Shown: positions 40,572 to 50,142, counted from the first letter of the stretch. The stretch is DNA of 64,000 nt from Sutcliffiella horikoshii (GCF_008180725.1 NZ_VTEV01000005.1:403637-467636), one strand, 5' to 3'. Numbers and translations: made by a program. The notes: a model not told the origin generated them from the letters alone.

Positions 40572-41672
40572 TTGGAAGAACTCATTATGCCGTGGGATGA
40601 TGCTGATGAAACCTTAGGTGAATTTTATGTTCCGCCATATATAGAGGAAATGGCAGACGAAGTAATTAAGCATTATGATTTCACCGTGAGTAGTAGGGTA
40701 GTTATTACCACGAAGGCAGATAAAGGCGGACTGATATGGAAAATCGAAACAAACAAAGGTCCAAAAAGCTTGAAAATACTCCATCGAAGACCGACACGGA
40801 GTTTATTTAGTATAGGGGCACAGGAATATTTAGTGAACGAAAAGAATGCTCGAGTGCCTGCGATTATCAAGACAAAAAGTGATAGTAATGTCGTAGTAAT
40901 GGGGGGTAAGATTTGGTTCGTAGCTGAATGGATCGAACCACTTCAACCAGTTTCTGCAGACATAGAAGGGGCAAAGCTATTGAGCAATGCAATCGGAGAA
41001 TTTCATCAACTTTCAAAAGGATATGTTCCCCCTAAAGGAGCAGAAGTCGCTTCAAGGCTTTACCGTTGGCCAAAAACGTATCAAAAAGTGATGAAAAAAA
41101 TGACATGGTTCCGAGATATTGCCAAGTTATATTCGGAAATGCCTGCTAGTAAGACCATTTTGAACACGGTTGATATGTTTGAAGAGCAGGCTAAGAACGC
41201 CATAACAAAGCTGGAAGAATCGCCTTATAAACAGCTTGCCGCATTAGGCAATGAAGAATGGGGATTAGTTCACCAAGATTATGGATGGTCGAATGGCCAA
41301 ATGGGTCCAGGAGGAATGTGGATTATTGATCTGGATGGAGTGGCGTATGATATCCCGATTCGAGATTTACGAAAATTAATCGGCGGGTCGATGGATGATC
41401 TCGGTAAATGGGATATTAATTGGATTGTTGCCATGCTGGATGCATATGATGAGGCCAACCCGATTACAGACGAATTATTCGAAATCCTGTTAGTCGAGTT
41501 TTCCCTTCCTAACCTTTTTTACAAGAATGTAAAAGATATCTTATTTGAGCCAACTATCGCCTTAAGTAGCGAGCTTGATGCTGTCGTAAACAGAATCGTT
41601 GAAATCGATCAAACCAAGTGGCCCGTGCTTGAACAATTACACGCAGAATGGAGAGGGGGAAAAAGAAAATGA
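40572..41672 (+). CDS. CotS-family spore coat protein (kinase-like fold)
   Basis: 366 residues; TTG 40572 is chosen because AAGGGG is nine bases upstream, whereas ATG 40563 abuts it. Features of the CotS/CotI/YtaA group: HYDFTVSSRVVITTKADKGG, LHRRPTRSLFSIGAQEYLVN, a hinge WIEPLQP and the kinase-like catalytic stretch LVHQDYGWSNGQ with DLDGVAYD. These are inner-coat proteins related to aminoglycoside phosphotransferases. Its stop overlaps the cotSA-like start, the same gene order as in Bacillus coat clusters. Confidence 0.88.
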   Translation: MEELIMPWDDADETLGEFYVPPYIEEMADEVIKHYDFTVSSRVVITTKADKGGLIWKIETNKGPKSLKILHRRPTRSLFSIGAQEYLVNEKNARVPAIIKTKSDSNVVVMGGKIWFVAEWIEPLQPVSADIEGAKLLSNAIGEFHQLSKGYVPPKGAEVASRLYRWPKTYQKVMKKMTWFRDIAKLYSEMPASKTILNTVDMFEEQAKNAITKLEESPYKQLAALGNEEWGLVHQDYGWSNGQMGPGGMWIIDLDGVAYDIPIRDLRKLIGGSMDDLGKWDINWIVAMLDAYDEANPITDELFEILLVEFSLPNLFYKNVKDILFEPTIALSSELDAVVNRIVEIDQTKWPVLEQLHAEWRGGKRK

Positions 41673-42094
41673 AGGTACTCATCGTTAGTACGGAAAAGCT
41701 TCCAGTCCCACCAGTAAAAGGCGGTGCAATCCAAACATATATTTCAGGAGCTGTTCCGAGCTTAAAACAAAAACATTCGATAACGATAATAGGGCGGCAA
41801 GATGAAACCTTGCCTGATAAGGAAACAAAAGATGGTATTCAGTATGTAAGAGTTCCAGGAGGACTATTAGAGACTTATCGGGCAGGGGTAGTCGAATACA
41901 TCAAAGACCAGTCTTTTGACTTAATTCATATTTTTAATCGTCCTCGTCTTGTTTTACCCATCCGGGAAGTAGCACCGAAATCAAGAATCATCTTGAGTAT
42001 GCACAATGACATGTTTAAACGCGAGAAGATTACTCCTGAGGAAGGCAAGGAAGCCATTGCACAATTAGATAAAATTATTACCATCAGCAATTAA
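41669..42094 (+). pseudogene. CotSA-like GT4 glycosyltransferase, truncated
   Basis: 141 residues from ATG 41669 (overlapping the CotS stop as ATGA). The N-terminal Rossmann domain is intact: MKVLIVSTEKLPVPPVKGGA, DLIHIFNRPRLVLP and SRIILSMHNDMF. It stops at KIITISN, where relatives continue for about 230 more residues with the donor-binding domain. It runs straight into the truncated M20 gene on the other strand. A rearrangement breakpoint lies at about 42085-42097. The glycosyltransferase cannot work as encoded here. Confidence 0.85.
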
Positions 42095-42550
42095 CATCAT
42101 CGCGACATCCACACCTTCAAAGGCACCTTCGTTGATGAGATCGATTTTCCCCCCTACACCTTCTTCATCGTGGGTGCCTATTACGGATACTTCGAACGGC
42201 TCATCAACCTCCATCTGTGCAAGCGCTAAACCGGCTGCGACACCGGCGACACCAATAAGATGGTGCCCACACGCATGACCCACATCCGGCAGGGCATCGT
42301 ATTCTGCGCAGAACGCGATATGGGGACCGCCTTCTCCTTTTTTCTTGTTGGCAATAAACGCTGTTTCGAAAGGTCCCACTCCTCGTTGAACCGTGAAGCC
42401 TTTTTCCTCTAAATAATCACATAAAGCTTTAGAGGATTTATACTCTTTTCCTCCCAGCTCCGGGTTTTGCTGGATATAGGTACTTAATGCGACTAAGCCT
42501 TCTTTTTCCCGTTCTAAGATGGCATCGATTTGTTCTTTTGGCACAAACAT
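42065..42550 (-). pseudogene. M20 family metallopeptidase/amidohydrolase, truncated
   Basis: 161 residues. Start ATG 42550 (AAGGAG just upstream; GTG 42544 possible). It has the M20 N-terminus: IQQNPELGGKEYKSSKALCD, CAEYDALPDVGHACGHHLIG with the zinc His, and VIGTHDEEGVGGK with the general-base Glu. After GVDVAMM the frame enters sequence belonging to the cotSA-like gene and stops. About 230 residues including the dimerisation domain and last zinc ligand are lost. It was the last gene of the oligopeptide operon, where such enzymes cleave imported peptides or acyl-amino acids. Confidence 0.85.
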
Positions 42551-42557
42551 TCACTCC

Positions 42558-43556
42558 TTAGTTAAGCTCTTCTGCAAAATGACAGGCTGCAAAATGGTTC
42601 TCGCTGTATTCCACTAGTGGTGGTTCCTCCGCTTTGCATTGTTCTTCCGCAAACGGACATCTTGTATGGAACCGGCATCCGCTTGGGACATTGCTTGGGT
42701 TAGGTGTTTCTCCTTTTAGAATCATCCGCTTCCGTTTTTCTCCGGCCACGGTTGGTTTTGGCATGACATTAATCAATGCTTTCGTGTATGGATGGAGGCT
42801 TGCGGAAATCACCTTATCAACATCACCAATCTCGACAATTTTTCCTAAATACATGATGGCGATCCGGTCAGAAATTAACCAGGCAAGCGAGATATCATGG
42901 GTGATGAACAAATAAGAGATGCCTTTTTTATCACGGAGATCCACCATCAGTCGTAAAATATCAGCACGGACCGAAACGTCCAGCATTGACACCGGTTCAT
43001 CTGCCACGATAAATTCCGGGTTCAAGATCAGGGCTGCCGCAATGACGACCCGTTGGCGCTGTCCGCCGCTTAGTTCATGAGGATAACGGTACAAATATTG
43101 CTCCGCTGGTCTTAATCCAGCCCACTCTAACGCTTCTTTGACCTTTTCCTTTTTTTGTTGTTCATTTTTGATAAGGCCATTAATTTCTAACGGCTCTGCC
43201 ACGATGTCGATGATTAGAAACTTGGAGTTCAGTGACTCATATGGATCCTGAAAAATCATCTGGGCTTTTTGCCGGAATGCTTGAAGCTGCTTCTTATCCT
43301 TTTGCAAGATCGGATTGCCGTCGTAGGTGATATCTCCTTCCACATTCTCAAGCAATTGCAGGATTGCTTTTCCTGTTGTCGTTTTCCCGCTGCCACTTTC
43401 CCCAACGAGCGACAAGATTTCCCCTTTATTAATATCAATATCAATGCCGTCCACCGCTTTGACGCGTTTTTTTTCCTTTGAGAGAAGCCCTTTTAAAAAG
43501 CCAGTCTGTAAATCGAAGTGGACGCGCAAATCTTTTGTCTTAATGAGACTTTTCAT
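42558..43556 (-). CDS. Oligopeptide ABC transporter ATP-binding protein (OppF-like)
   Basis: 332 residues; ATG 43556 follows GGGGGAG. Walker A GESGSGKTT, signature LSGGQRQRV, Walker B FIVADEPVSMLD. The C-terminal oligopeptide domain includes the cysteine-bearing CRFHTRCPFAEEQC, characteristic of OppD/F and linked to an iron-sulfur cluster in some members. Second ATPase of the importer; lies 2 bp from oppD-like and upstream of the M20 remnant. Confidence 0.93.
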   Translation of the reverse strand: MKSLIKTKDLRVHFDLQTGFLKGLLSKEKKRVKAVDGIDIDINKGEILSLVGESGSGKTTTGKAILQLLENVEGDITYDGNPILQKDKKQLQAFRQKAQMIFQDPYESLNSKFLIIDIVAEPLEINGLIKNEQQKKEKVKEALEWAGLRPAEQYLYRYPHELSGGQRQRVVIAAALILNPEFIVADEPVSMLDVSVRADILRLMVDLRDKKGISYLFITHDISLAWLISDRIAIMYLGKIVEIGDVDKVISASLHPYTKALINVMPKPTVAGEKRKRMILKGETPNPSNVPSGCRFHTRCPFAEEQCKAEEPPLVEYSENHFAACHFAEELN

Positions 43557-43557
43557 C

Positions 43558-44514
43558 TTACTCCCCCCTTAAGTGACAGGCGACATAATGATCTTCGGCT
43601 ATTTTTCTGAGTTCTGGCGTCGTCCGCCTGCACTCCTCCGTTGCATGCTCGCAGCGCGGATGAAAATAGCAGCCTGTTGGCGGGTTGATTAAATTGGGCG
43701 GAGACCCGGGAATTGATTCCGTCATTTCCCGTTTTCCGTGAATATCCGGGAACGCTTTAACAAGCTTTTGCGTGTAAGGGTGGGAGCTGTGATTGATCAC
43801 GTTTTCCACCGTTCCCGTCTCTACGATTTTCCCGGCATACATCACCACGGCTTTGTCACACGTTTCCGCCATGACGGATAGGTCATGTGTAATGAGAATG
43901 AGCGACATCCCAAGCTCTGCCCGCAGCTTTTCCAGTAATTCCAATATCTGTGCTTGCACCATGACATCGAGCGCCGTTGTCGGCTCGTCGCCTATTAATA
44001 TTTTCGGATCGCAGGCAAGAGCCATCGCAATCATAACCCGTTGCTTCATTCCGCCACTAAATTCGTGGGGATATTGGTCGATTCGCTCTGGATCGATTTC
44101 AACTAGCTCCAGGAGCCCCTTCGCTTTTTTCCTGGCTGCCTTGTAATCGAGTTTGTTGTGGTACATCATCACATCGGTGAGCTGTTCGCCGATTTTTTTG
44201 ACGGGATTTAAGGCATTCATAGCCCCCTGGAAGGCAATCGCAATTTCATTCCAGCGATAGCGCCTGATTTGGTTGTCATTTAACACTGCTAAATTTTTCC
44301 CATTATAATTGATCTCCCCGCCAGCGATCTCCCCTTCCTGTGGAAGAAGGCTGGTTATGGATAGGGCAGTGGTCGTTTTCCCACAGCCGGATTCGCCAAC
44401 GAGGCCAATCGCTTCGCCCTTTTCAAGTGTGAAGCTGACATCGTCCACTGCTTTGACGATTCCTTCTTTAGTATGAAAATAGGTTTTTAGGTTTTTAACT
44501 TCTAGAAGACTCAT
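43558..44514 (-). CDS. Oligopeptide ABC transporter ATP-binding protein (OppD-like)
   Basis: 318 residues; the second of two ATGs is preferred by spacing from AGGAG. Walker A GESGCGKTT, signature FSGGMKQRVMIAMALA, Walker B LIGDEPTTALD, and the oligopeptide tail GCYFHPRCEHATEEC. Starts next to the OppC-like stop. Pairs with the OppF-like subunit to drive import. Confidence 0.93.
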   Translation of the reverse strand: MSLLEVKNLKTYFHTKEGIVKAVDDVSFTLEKGEAIGLVGESGCGKTTTALSITSLLPQEGEIAGGEINYNGKNLAVLNDNQIRRYRWNEIAIAFQGAMNALNPVKKIGEQLTDVMMYHNKLDYKAARKKAKGLLELVEIDPERIDQYPHEFSGGMKQRVMIAMALACDPKILIGDEPTTALDVMVQAQILELLEKLRAELGMSLILITHDLSVMAETCDKAVVMYAGKIVETGTVENVINHSSHPYTQKLVKAFPDIHGKREMTESIPGSPPNLINPPTGCYFHPRCEHATEECRRTTPELRKIAEDHYVACHLRGE

Positions 44515-44517
44515 CAT

Positions 44518-45390
44518 CTATCTCCTTTTTAGCTTTGGGTTCAAAATTTCATCAAAGGCATACCCGATAAAGGTAAAGCCAAGTACCACCAGCACGACAC
44601 ATAATCCCGGCGCCATCAAGTACCAGTACGCCCCAAGACTTGCAGCGCCTGATTCAAAGGCATAATGGAGCATCATGCCCCAGCTTGGCTGTGTTGTATC
44701 TCCCATTCCTAAGAAGCTCAAGGTTGTTTCAGATAATATCGCCACAGCCGAAACGAGTACGGTGTTGGCGAAAATCAAAGGAAATACGTTCGGTAAAATA
44801 TGTTTTCTCATAATATAGAAGTGATTGGCCCCGATGGAGCGAGCACGCTCAATGAACTGCCTTTCTTTGATTGAAAGGGTTTGGGAGCGAACTATCCGGG
44901 CCGTTCCTGGCCAACTCGTTAAGCCAATGACCAATATGATGTTCCAGAGGCTGGCACCGAGAATAGCGGTTAAGACGAGGGCAAGTGGCAGCCATGGTAG
45001 CACCAAAAACACGTCGGTTATTCTCATTAACAATGTATCTACTTTTCTTCCATAATAGCCAGAAGCGATCCCGACCACCGTTCCGACAAACATCGAAATT
45101 AAGGTGGAGATAAATCCGACCATAATCGAGATTCTGGCACCTAAGATGACGCCTCCTAACACATCTCTGCCAAGGTCATCGGTTCCGAGCAAGTTGTCCC
45201 AGGTAGGGGGGCTTAGCACGTCCGCTACCCCGTATTCCTTTGGATCATAGTCGGTTAACAGTGGACCAAAGATTGCAATCAGCACGAAGAATCCGAGGAT
45301 GATTGCTCCTGAGTACCCCATTTTGTTTCGGATAAATGTTGAGAGAAATTCTTTTGTTTTCTTTGCTGCAATGATATGTTTTTGTTCCAT
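44518..45390 (-). CDS. Oligopeptide ABC transporter permease (OppC-like)
   Basis: 290 residues with six helices. Signature EAA loop ERARSIGANHFYIMRKHILPN and the N-terminal region LLTDYDPKEYGVADVLSPPT, typical of OppC. It begins 11 bp after the OppB-like stop, so a coupled unit. Confidence 0.93.
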   Translation of the reverse strand: MEQKHIIAAKKTKEFLSTFIRNKMGYSGAIILGFFVLIAIFGPLLTDYDPKEYGVADVLSPPTWDNLLGTDDLGRDVLGGVILGARISIMVGFISTLISMFVGTVVGIASGYYGRKVDTLLMRITDVFLVLPWLPLALVLTAILGASLWNIILVIGLTSWPGTARIVRSQTLSIKERQFIERARSIGANHFYIMRKHILPNVFPLIFANTVLVSAVAILSETTLSFLGMGDTTQPSWGMMLHYAFESGAASLGAYWYLMAPGLCVVLVVLGFTFIGYAFDEILNPKLKRR

Positions 45391-45401
45391 CTTGTTTCAC
45401 C

Positions 45402-46376
45402 CTAGGCTTTATTATTTATTCGTGGATCCAGGTAACCATATATGATGTCCGCACAAAGATTGGCAAGCACGACACAGACACTGACAATAAGGAATATCCC
45501 TTGTAGTAACGGATAGTCTCTGTTGTTTAATGCTTCATACATCAAGCGCCCCAAGCCTGGCCACGAAAATACCGTTTCAATTTGAATAGCGCCTGCAATC
45601 ATAAAACCGATGTTGATTGCGATGATGGTCACCATGGGGAGCATCGCATTTGGCAGCGCATGTCTTCTGATAATTAATTTTTCCGAGAAGCCTTTTGCTT
45701 TCGCAGTGGTGATATAGTCCTCTGTCAAAACCTCAAGTAAGGAATTACGCATGATCAAGACAAATTGCCCAATTAAAACTAGGGCCAATGTTAAGGTTGG
45801 TAAAAATAAATGTTTGGACACATCCAGTGCCTTCTCAAAAGAATTGGCAAATACCGCACCTGCTGTACTCATCCCGCTCGTTGGAAATAGATTCAGTGTG
45901 ACACTAAAAAAGACAACCAGCATGATTCCAAGCCAAAAGGTAGGCATCGCGTAAGTAATCAGAGAAAAGGTTAAAGAGATAATATCAATTTTCTTCCCTC
46001 GTTTAGACGCCGCCACAATCCCAATGAACATTCCAGCAATGATTGCGACGATTGTGGATAATCCTACGAGTAAAAGCGTCGGGACCAGTTTTTCGCCAAT
46101 GACTTGAATAACTGGCTCTTTGGCCATAAAGGACATTCCGAGATCGCCTTGGGCCAGCTGCTTAAAATAGAGCCAGAACTGGACGTACATGGGCTGGTCG
46201 ACTCCAAATAACACTTTGATTTTTTCAATCGCTTCCTCGGAAGCATTCGGGTTCCGCACAATCATGGCTAACGGGTCTCCCGGCATGACGCGAAAAAGAA
46301 AGAAGTTAATGATTAACACGAGGAAGATTGTCACCATGGATTGGAAGAGTTTTTTCATTAAATAGTATTTATTCAT
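45402..46376 (-). CDS. Oligopeptide ABC transporter permease (OppB-like)
   Basis: 324 residues; ATG 46376 is chosen because AAGGTGA precedes it. Six helices, the MPGDPLAMIVRNPN segment after helix 1 and the EAA loop TTAKAKGFSEKLIIRRHALP. Separated from the binding-protein gene by a strong hairpin (46401-46432), which may lower its expression relative to the binding protein. Confidence 0.92.
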   Translation of the reverse strand: MNKYYLMKKLFQSMVTIFLVLIINFFLFRVMPGDPLAMIVRNPNASEEAIEKIKVLFGVDQPMYVQFWLYFKQLAQGDLGMSFMAKEPVIQVIGEKLVPTLLLVGLSTIVAIIAGMFIGIVAASKRGKKIDIISLTFSLITYAMPTFWLGIMLVVFFSVTLNLFPTSGMSTAGAVFANSFEKALDVSKHLFLPTLTLALVLIGQFVLIMRNSLLEVLTEDYITTAKAKGFSEKLIIRRHALPNAMLPMVTIIAINIGFMIAGAIQIETVFSWPGLGRLMYEALNNRDYPLLQGIFLIVSVCVVLANLCADIIYGYLDPRINNKA

Positions 46377-46400
46377 CGATTTCACCTTCGCCTTTGTAAC

Positions 46401-46432
46401 AAAGGGCAAAGTAGCTTCGCACTTTGCCCTTT
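46401..46432 (-). other. Intercistronic stem-loop between binding protein and permease
   Basis: Perfect 12-bp arms AAAGGGCAAAGT and ACTTTGCCCTTT with an 8-base loop, 8 bp after the binding-protein stop and 25 bp before the OppB start. No T-run follows on the minus strand, so it should act as an RNA stabiliser or partial attenuator. Confidence 0.75.
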
Positions 46433-46439
46433 ATTTTTC

Positions 46440-48233
46440 TTACATATCGTCGTCAATTGACACATCTTTTTTCTTGCGTTTTACAAGGAACATCCCAGTC
46501 ATAATCACGGCTGCCACCATGACAACGGCAATGATTGCTCCGGCGTTACCGGATGCTTCTGCATTTTCATTAGTGTCCGATGCAGTAGCTACGGTACCAT
46601 CCTCAGTGTCAGCAACTTCTTCCCCAGCTGATGCTAATTTCACATTTAAATAGTTTTCGTGATTGAAAGAATAGAAGTAGACCCCTGCTACTTTTGTCCA
46701 GCCTTCCCATTTGTCGGTATTCACAGCTTGAAGAGCGTTGTCATACAAAAGGATGATATATGGGGCATCCTCGTATAACATCTCCTGCATTTCATGAACG
46801 ACCTTTTGTCTTTCCTCTTTATCTATGATCGTTTCTTGTTTTTCCAGTAGCTTGTCGTATGCTTCGTTGGCATAGTAAGAGTCGCTTAAGTTCCCTATTT
46901 CCTCAGAGGACATTACATTTAGAATCGTAGTTGGGTCGGCATCTGTTCCCCATCCCCATATGAACATATCAAAGTCGGCATTATCATAGATTCGGTCGCC
47001 CAAAAGTCCATCATCAACTGTTTCAAGCTTCACACCAATTCCCACATCTTCTAGCATGCTGCTAATCATTTCCCCAGCACGGACCTCCTCAGAAGTTTTC
47101 GAACGAACCATTAATTCAAACTCTAGTGGCTCTCCATCCGCTTCTCGGATTCCATCCCCATCTTCGTCCGTAAATCCGGCATTATCTAAGATTTCCTTCG
47201 CTTTTTCCGGATCAAAGGAACGCAGGTTTTCCGGGTTGTAGTGCCAGAAATCTAAGCTTGGTGGGATTAATGTCGATCCAGGTGTTGCTTGACCGGCATA
47301 AGCCACATCAATGATTTTTTGTTTATCAATCGCATAACTCATCGCATGACGAATGTCTTTTTCACGAAGGAGTGGATTTCCTTTTGAATTGTCATCTGGC
47401 CAAGTGTTAATGGAAAGCTCCGTAAATCCGTGTGTGGTCGCAGAAACCACTTCCATGCTTTCCTCTGCGTCCAGCACTTTCACTTGGTTTGCTCCAATAT
47501 TGATGGCTGCATCGATCTCGCCTATTTTTAAGGATTGCGTCAAAGTATCTGTGTTAGCATAAAGAACGAATACTAGGCTATCGACGTTGGCTGGTTTGTA
47601 GAAGTAGTCCGGGTTCTTTTCCAGCTTGATATACTCATCTTTCTTGAATTCACTAAACTTAAAAGCACCTGTTCCAATTGGGTTTTGATTTGGCCATGTT
47701 TCCAGGTCGGCCATCGAGATGCCTTCCCAGATATGCTTGGGTAAAATCGGCGTCGTGCTTTGCAGCATGTTCGCTTTCGGTTCCTCTGTTTTTATAACGA
47801 CCGTCAGCTCATCCGGTGTTTCAATGGAGGTGATTCCGTCCAAGTACCCAGCGTATAAGCCTAAGCCGCTTTCTTGTAAAGTTTCATAGGTGAACTTTAC
47901 GTCTGCAGAAGTGAATGGAGTCCCATCATGCCATTTGACTCCCTCTTGCAGATTAAACGTCCAAGTTAAATTATCATCACTTACCTGCCAATCCTTCGCC
48001 AATCTACCAACAGGCTCGACATTATTATCAAAGGCAACTAATGGATCATAGATTAACTTAAAGATTTCAGTCGCGGAAATCGTCCACGCTAAAAACGGAC
48101 TCAGACTATCTGCCTCTGCTGTCCAACCGATTTTCAAGGTCGCTGCCTCCTCTGCATTCACCTTGCTCATTGGTAGTACAATGTAACTGAACACCAAGAT
48201 GACAGTTAATAATATACTTCCTAGCTTTTTCAT
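46440..48233 (-). CDS. Extracellular solute-binding protein (SBP_bac_5) with C-terminal membrane anchor
   Basis: 597 residues; ATG 48233 follows GAGGGGG, placed after a spurious 14-residue extension. Signal peptide MKKLGSILLTVILVFSYIVL, cleaved near KVNA-EE, with no lipobox. The family-5 body contains PVGRLAKDWQVSDDNLTWTF and WHDGTPFTSADVKFTYETL. A C-terminal helix (AGAIIAVVMVAAVIMTGMFL) and KRKKK stop-transfer replace the usual lipid anchor, behind a Glu/Asp/Thr-rich linker. It captures peptides for OppBCDF. Confidence 0.93.
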   Translation of the reverse strand: MKKLGSILLTVILVFSYIVLPMSKVNAEEAATLKIGWTAEADSLSPFLAWTISATEIFKLIYDPLVAFDNNVEPVGRLAKDWQVSDDNLTWTFNLQEGVKWHDGTPFTSADVKFTYETLQESGLGLYAGYLDGITSIETPDELTVVIKTEEPKANMLQSTTPILPKHIWEGISMADLETWPNQNPIGTGAFKFSEFKKDEYIKLEKNPDYFYKPANVDSLVFVLYANTDTLTQSLKIGEIDAAINIGANQVKVLDAEESMEVVSATTHGFTELSINTWPDDNSKGNPLLREKDIRHAMSYAIDKQKIIDVAYAGQATPGSTLIPPSLDFWHYNPENLRSFDPEKAKEILDNAGFTDEDGDGIREADGEPLEFELMVRSKTSEEVRAGEMISSMLEDVGIGVKLETVDDGLLGDRIYDNADFDMFIWGWGTDADPTTILNVMSSEEIGNLSDSYYANEAYDKLLEKQETIIDKEERQKVVHEMQEMLYEDAPYIILLYDNALQAVNTDKWEGWTKVAGVYFYSFNHENYLNVKLASAGEEVADTEDGTVATASDTNENAEASGNAGAIIAVVMVAAVIMTGMFLVKRKKKDVSIDDDM

Positions 48234-48304
48234 CCTTTTTCCCCCTCTTTTTTTATGGAAAAGCTGCTTTCGCATTAAATAACCCCCTTAATACGAAAAC
48301 TGCC

Positions 48305-49258
48305 CTACTTCACACCAGATTCTGTTACAAATAGCTTTTTATTAGTTGCATCTAGATACGCATTCACGCCCATCGGCAAGGTTGCAAGGTCTTCGGTATG
48401 GCCAATCGGAAGTCCATGGATTGCAGGAATTCCTAATGGTTCAATAAAGTCATATAAGATATCTTCCAAGCTAAAGGTCACGTGGAAGCCCGGATCCATT
48501 TTCTTCGGCTCACACAAAGTACATTCGCCAATGACAATTCCGGCGGCTTCCTGTAGCTTGCCAGCATGGAGTAGGTGTGTGAACATATGGTCGATATTCC
48601 ATGGTTCTGACCATACCTCTTCCAGGAAAAGAATCTTCCCTTTCGTGTCAATCTCATATGGGGTGCCAAGTGAAGCACAGACGAGCGTCAGGTTTCCTCC
48701 TACCAGCTCTCCTTCTGCTTCCCCCTTGTTAATCTGATTGATCCACTTCTTCTCATTTGCTTTGCGTATTTCCCCAATTGGCTCCGTTTCCATCAATGCT
48801 TTAAAAAGGAACTCTTTTCGATAATCAGTCAAATCCTCCGAGTTAAAACCCGCCATCCCAGGTCCATGGAAGGACACTAAGCCTGTATATTTTTGGATCG
48901 CAAGGTGGATAGAGGTGATGTCACTATAGCCAATAAAAATCTTCGGATTGTTCCTCACAAGCTCGAAATCTATGTACCTGAGCATTCGTGCTGAGCCATA
49001 TCCACCCTGTGTGACAAAGACGGCATCGACCTGATCATTCCGGAACATCTCATTGAAATCATGGGCCCGCTCCTCGTCCGTTCCCGCTAAGTACTCATGC
49101 TTGTTATGGACATTTTCCCCGACCACGACACGGAAGCCCCACTCCTCTAGTGTCTCGATGCCGCGAATGATATCGCTCCGGTTATAGTGTGGACTCGCGG
49201 GGGCGACAATTCCAATCGTATCTCCTTTCTGGAGTCGTTTTGGTTTAATTTTTTCCAT
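48305..49258 (-). CDS. LD-carboxypeptidase / S66 (MccF-like) peptidase
   Basis: 317 residues; ATG 49258 follows AAAGGAG. S66 motifs: GDTIGIVAPASPHYNR, the nucleophile Ser in IGYSDITSIHLAI, Glu in LFLEEVWSEPWNID and His in LPIGHTEDLATLPMG. Cleaves L,D peptide bonds of murein tetrapeptides or inactivates peptide antibiotics of the microcin C type. In this operon it fits recycling of imported wall peptides. No signal peptide, so cytosolic. Confidence 0.92.
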   Translation of the reverse strand: MEKIKPKRLQKGDTIGIVAPASPHYNRSDIIRGIETLEEWGFRVVVGENVHNKHEYLAGTDEERAHDFNEMFRNDQVDAVFVTQGGYGSARMLRYIDFELVRNNPKIFIGYSDITSIHLAIQKYTGLVSFHGPGMAGFNSEDLTDYRKEFLFKALMETEPIGEIRKANEKKWINQINKGEAEGELVGGNLTLVCASLGTPYEIDTKGKILFLEEVWSEPWNIDHMFTHLLHAGKLQEAAGIVIGECTLCEPKKMDPGFHVTFSLEDILYDFIEPLGIPAIHGLPIGHTEDLATLPMGVNAYLDATNKKLFVTESGVK

Positions 49259-49273
49259 CTGGAAGTCTCCTTT

Positions 49274-50056
49274 CTAGTAAACTTTCTTATAGCCCAAATC
49301 CCGCGAGATTTCTTCTGCGGCAAGAAGCAACGTTTTCAGGTATGCTTGTCGTTTATCTTCACTGAAAAAGTGCTCAGGGCCAGTTATGGCAATCCCTGCT
49401 TCTAGCTTACCTTCGTAGTTATAGACCGGGGCAGCATAGGCAACAGCGCCTAATTGCAGCTCTCCTTCTGATTTGGCATAGCCGTGCTGACGAATGGACT
49501 CGATGTCATTTTTCAGCTCTTGCCTTTGCGAGATGGTAATTGGCGTAAAGGTTTTGAACGTGTCTGATAATCGATCAAACTCTCTTTCTGGTAAATAAGC
49601 TAAAATTAATTTAGACAAGGCCCCTGCATAAATGGGTAGCTTTTGCCCGACCTTAATTTCAAATCCAAAGTTATGGAATGATTCAATGTTGACTAAACAC
49701 AGTGCCTCCCCATCATCATAAATGCTTAAATTGACATTCATTTCCGTCTTTTTCGCCAATCTTTGCAAATAAGGAGACGCCTTTTGTACCAGGTCAAGCC
49801 CTTGGATAAGGATTCCTGCAACCCGGACAAATTGCATCCCCGGGCGGAACTTCCCGGATATTTCATCCTGTTCCAGATATCCTCGCTGCAAAAGCGATTG
49901 GACATTTCTGTGAACGGTTGTCAGTGGCAACCCCGTTTTTTTTGAGATGTCTACTAGTGTAAGCTCGCGTTCTCTTAAGGAAAACGTCTCAATAATATCA
50001 AGTGCACGGTCCACCGCCCTCACACCTGTTTTACTTTTATCTACTGATGGTGTCAT
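49274..50056 (-). CDS. IclR-family transcriptional regulator
   Basis: 260 residues; ATG 50056 is chosen behind AGGAGG. HTH: ALDIIETFSLRERELTLVDI, SKKTGLPLTTVHRNVQSLLQ; effector domain with YAGALSKLILAYL and GELQLGAVAYAAPV. First gene of the operon, 15 bp ahead of the S66 peptidase. Two identical-type dyads (50110 and 51039) mark its own promoter and that of the GNAT gene, so it probably controls both. Confidence 0.92.
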   Translation of the reverse strand: MTPSVDKSKTGVRAVDRALDIIETFSLRERELTLVDISKKTGLPLTTVHRNVQSLLQRGYLEQDEISGKFRPGMQFVRVAGILIQGLDLVQKASPYLQRLAKKTEMNVNLSIYDDGEALCLVNIESFHNFGFEIKVGQKLPIYAGALSKLILAYLPEREFDRLSDTFKTFTPITISQRQELKNDIESIRQHGYAKSEGELQLGAVAYAAPVYNYEGKLEAGIAITGPEHFFSEDKRQAYLKTLLLAAEEISRDLGYKKVY

Positions 50057-50109
50057 GTTTTCGATCCCTCCTTTCAGCAAAAATGTTAAGTTTGTTGATT
50101 CCGCATAGT

Positions 50110-50123
50110 GGAAACACGTTTCC
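50110..50123 (-). promoter_or_regulatory. IclR operator 1
   Basis: GGAAACACGTTTCC, in the leader of the IclR operon. The same dyad is repeated at 51039 (GGAAATACGTTTCC), both followed by GTTT. GGAAA-N4-TTTCC fits the IclR-family pattern. Confidence 0.7.
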
Positions 50124-50142
50124 GTTTCTTTGTTATAAAAAA

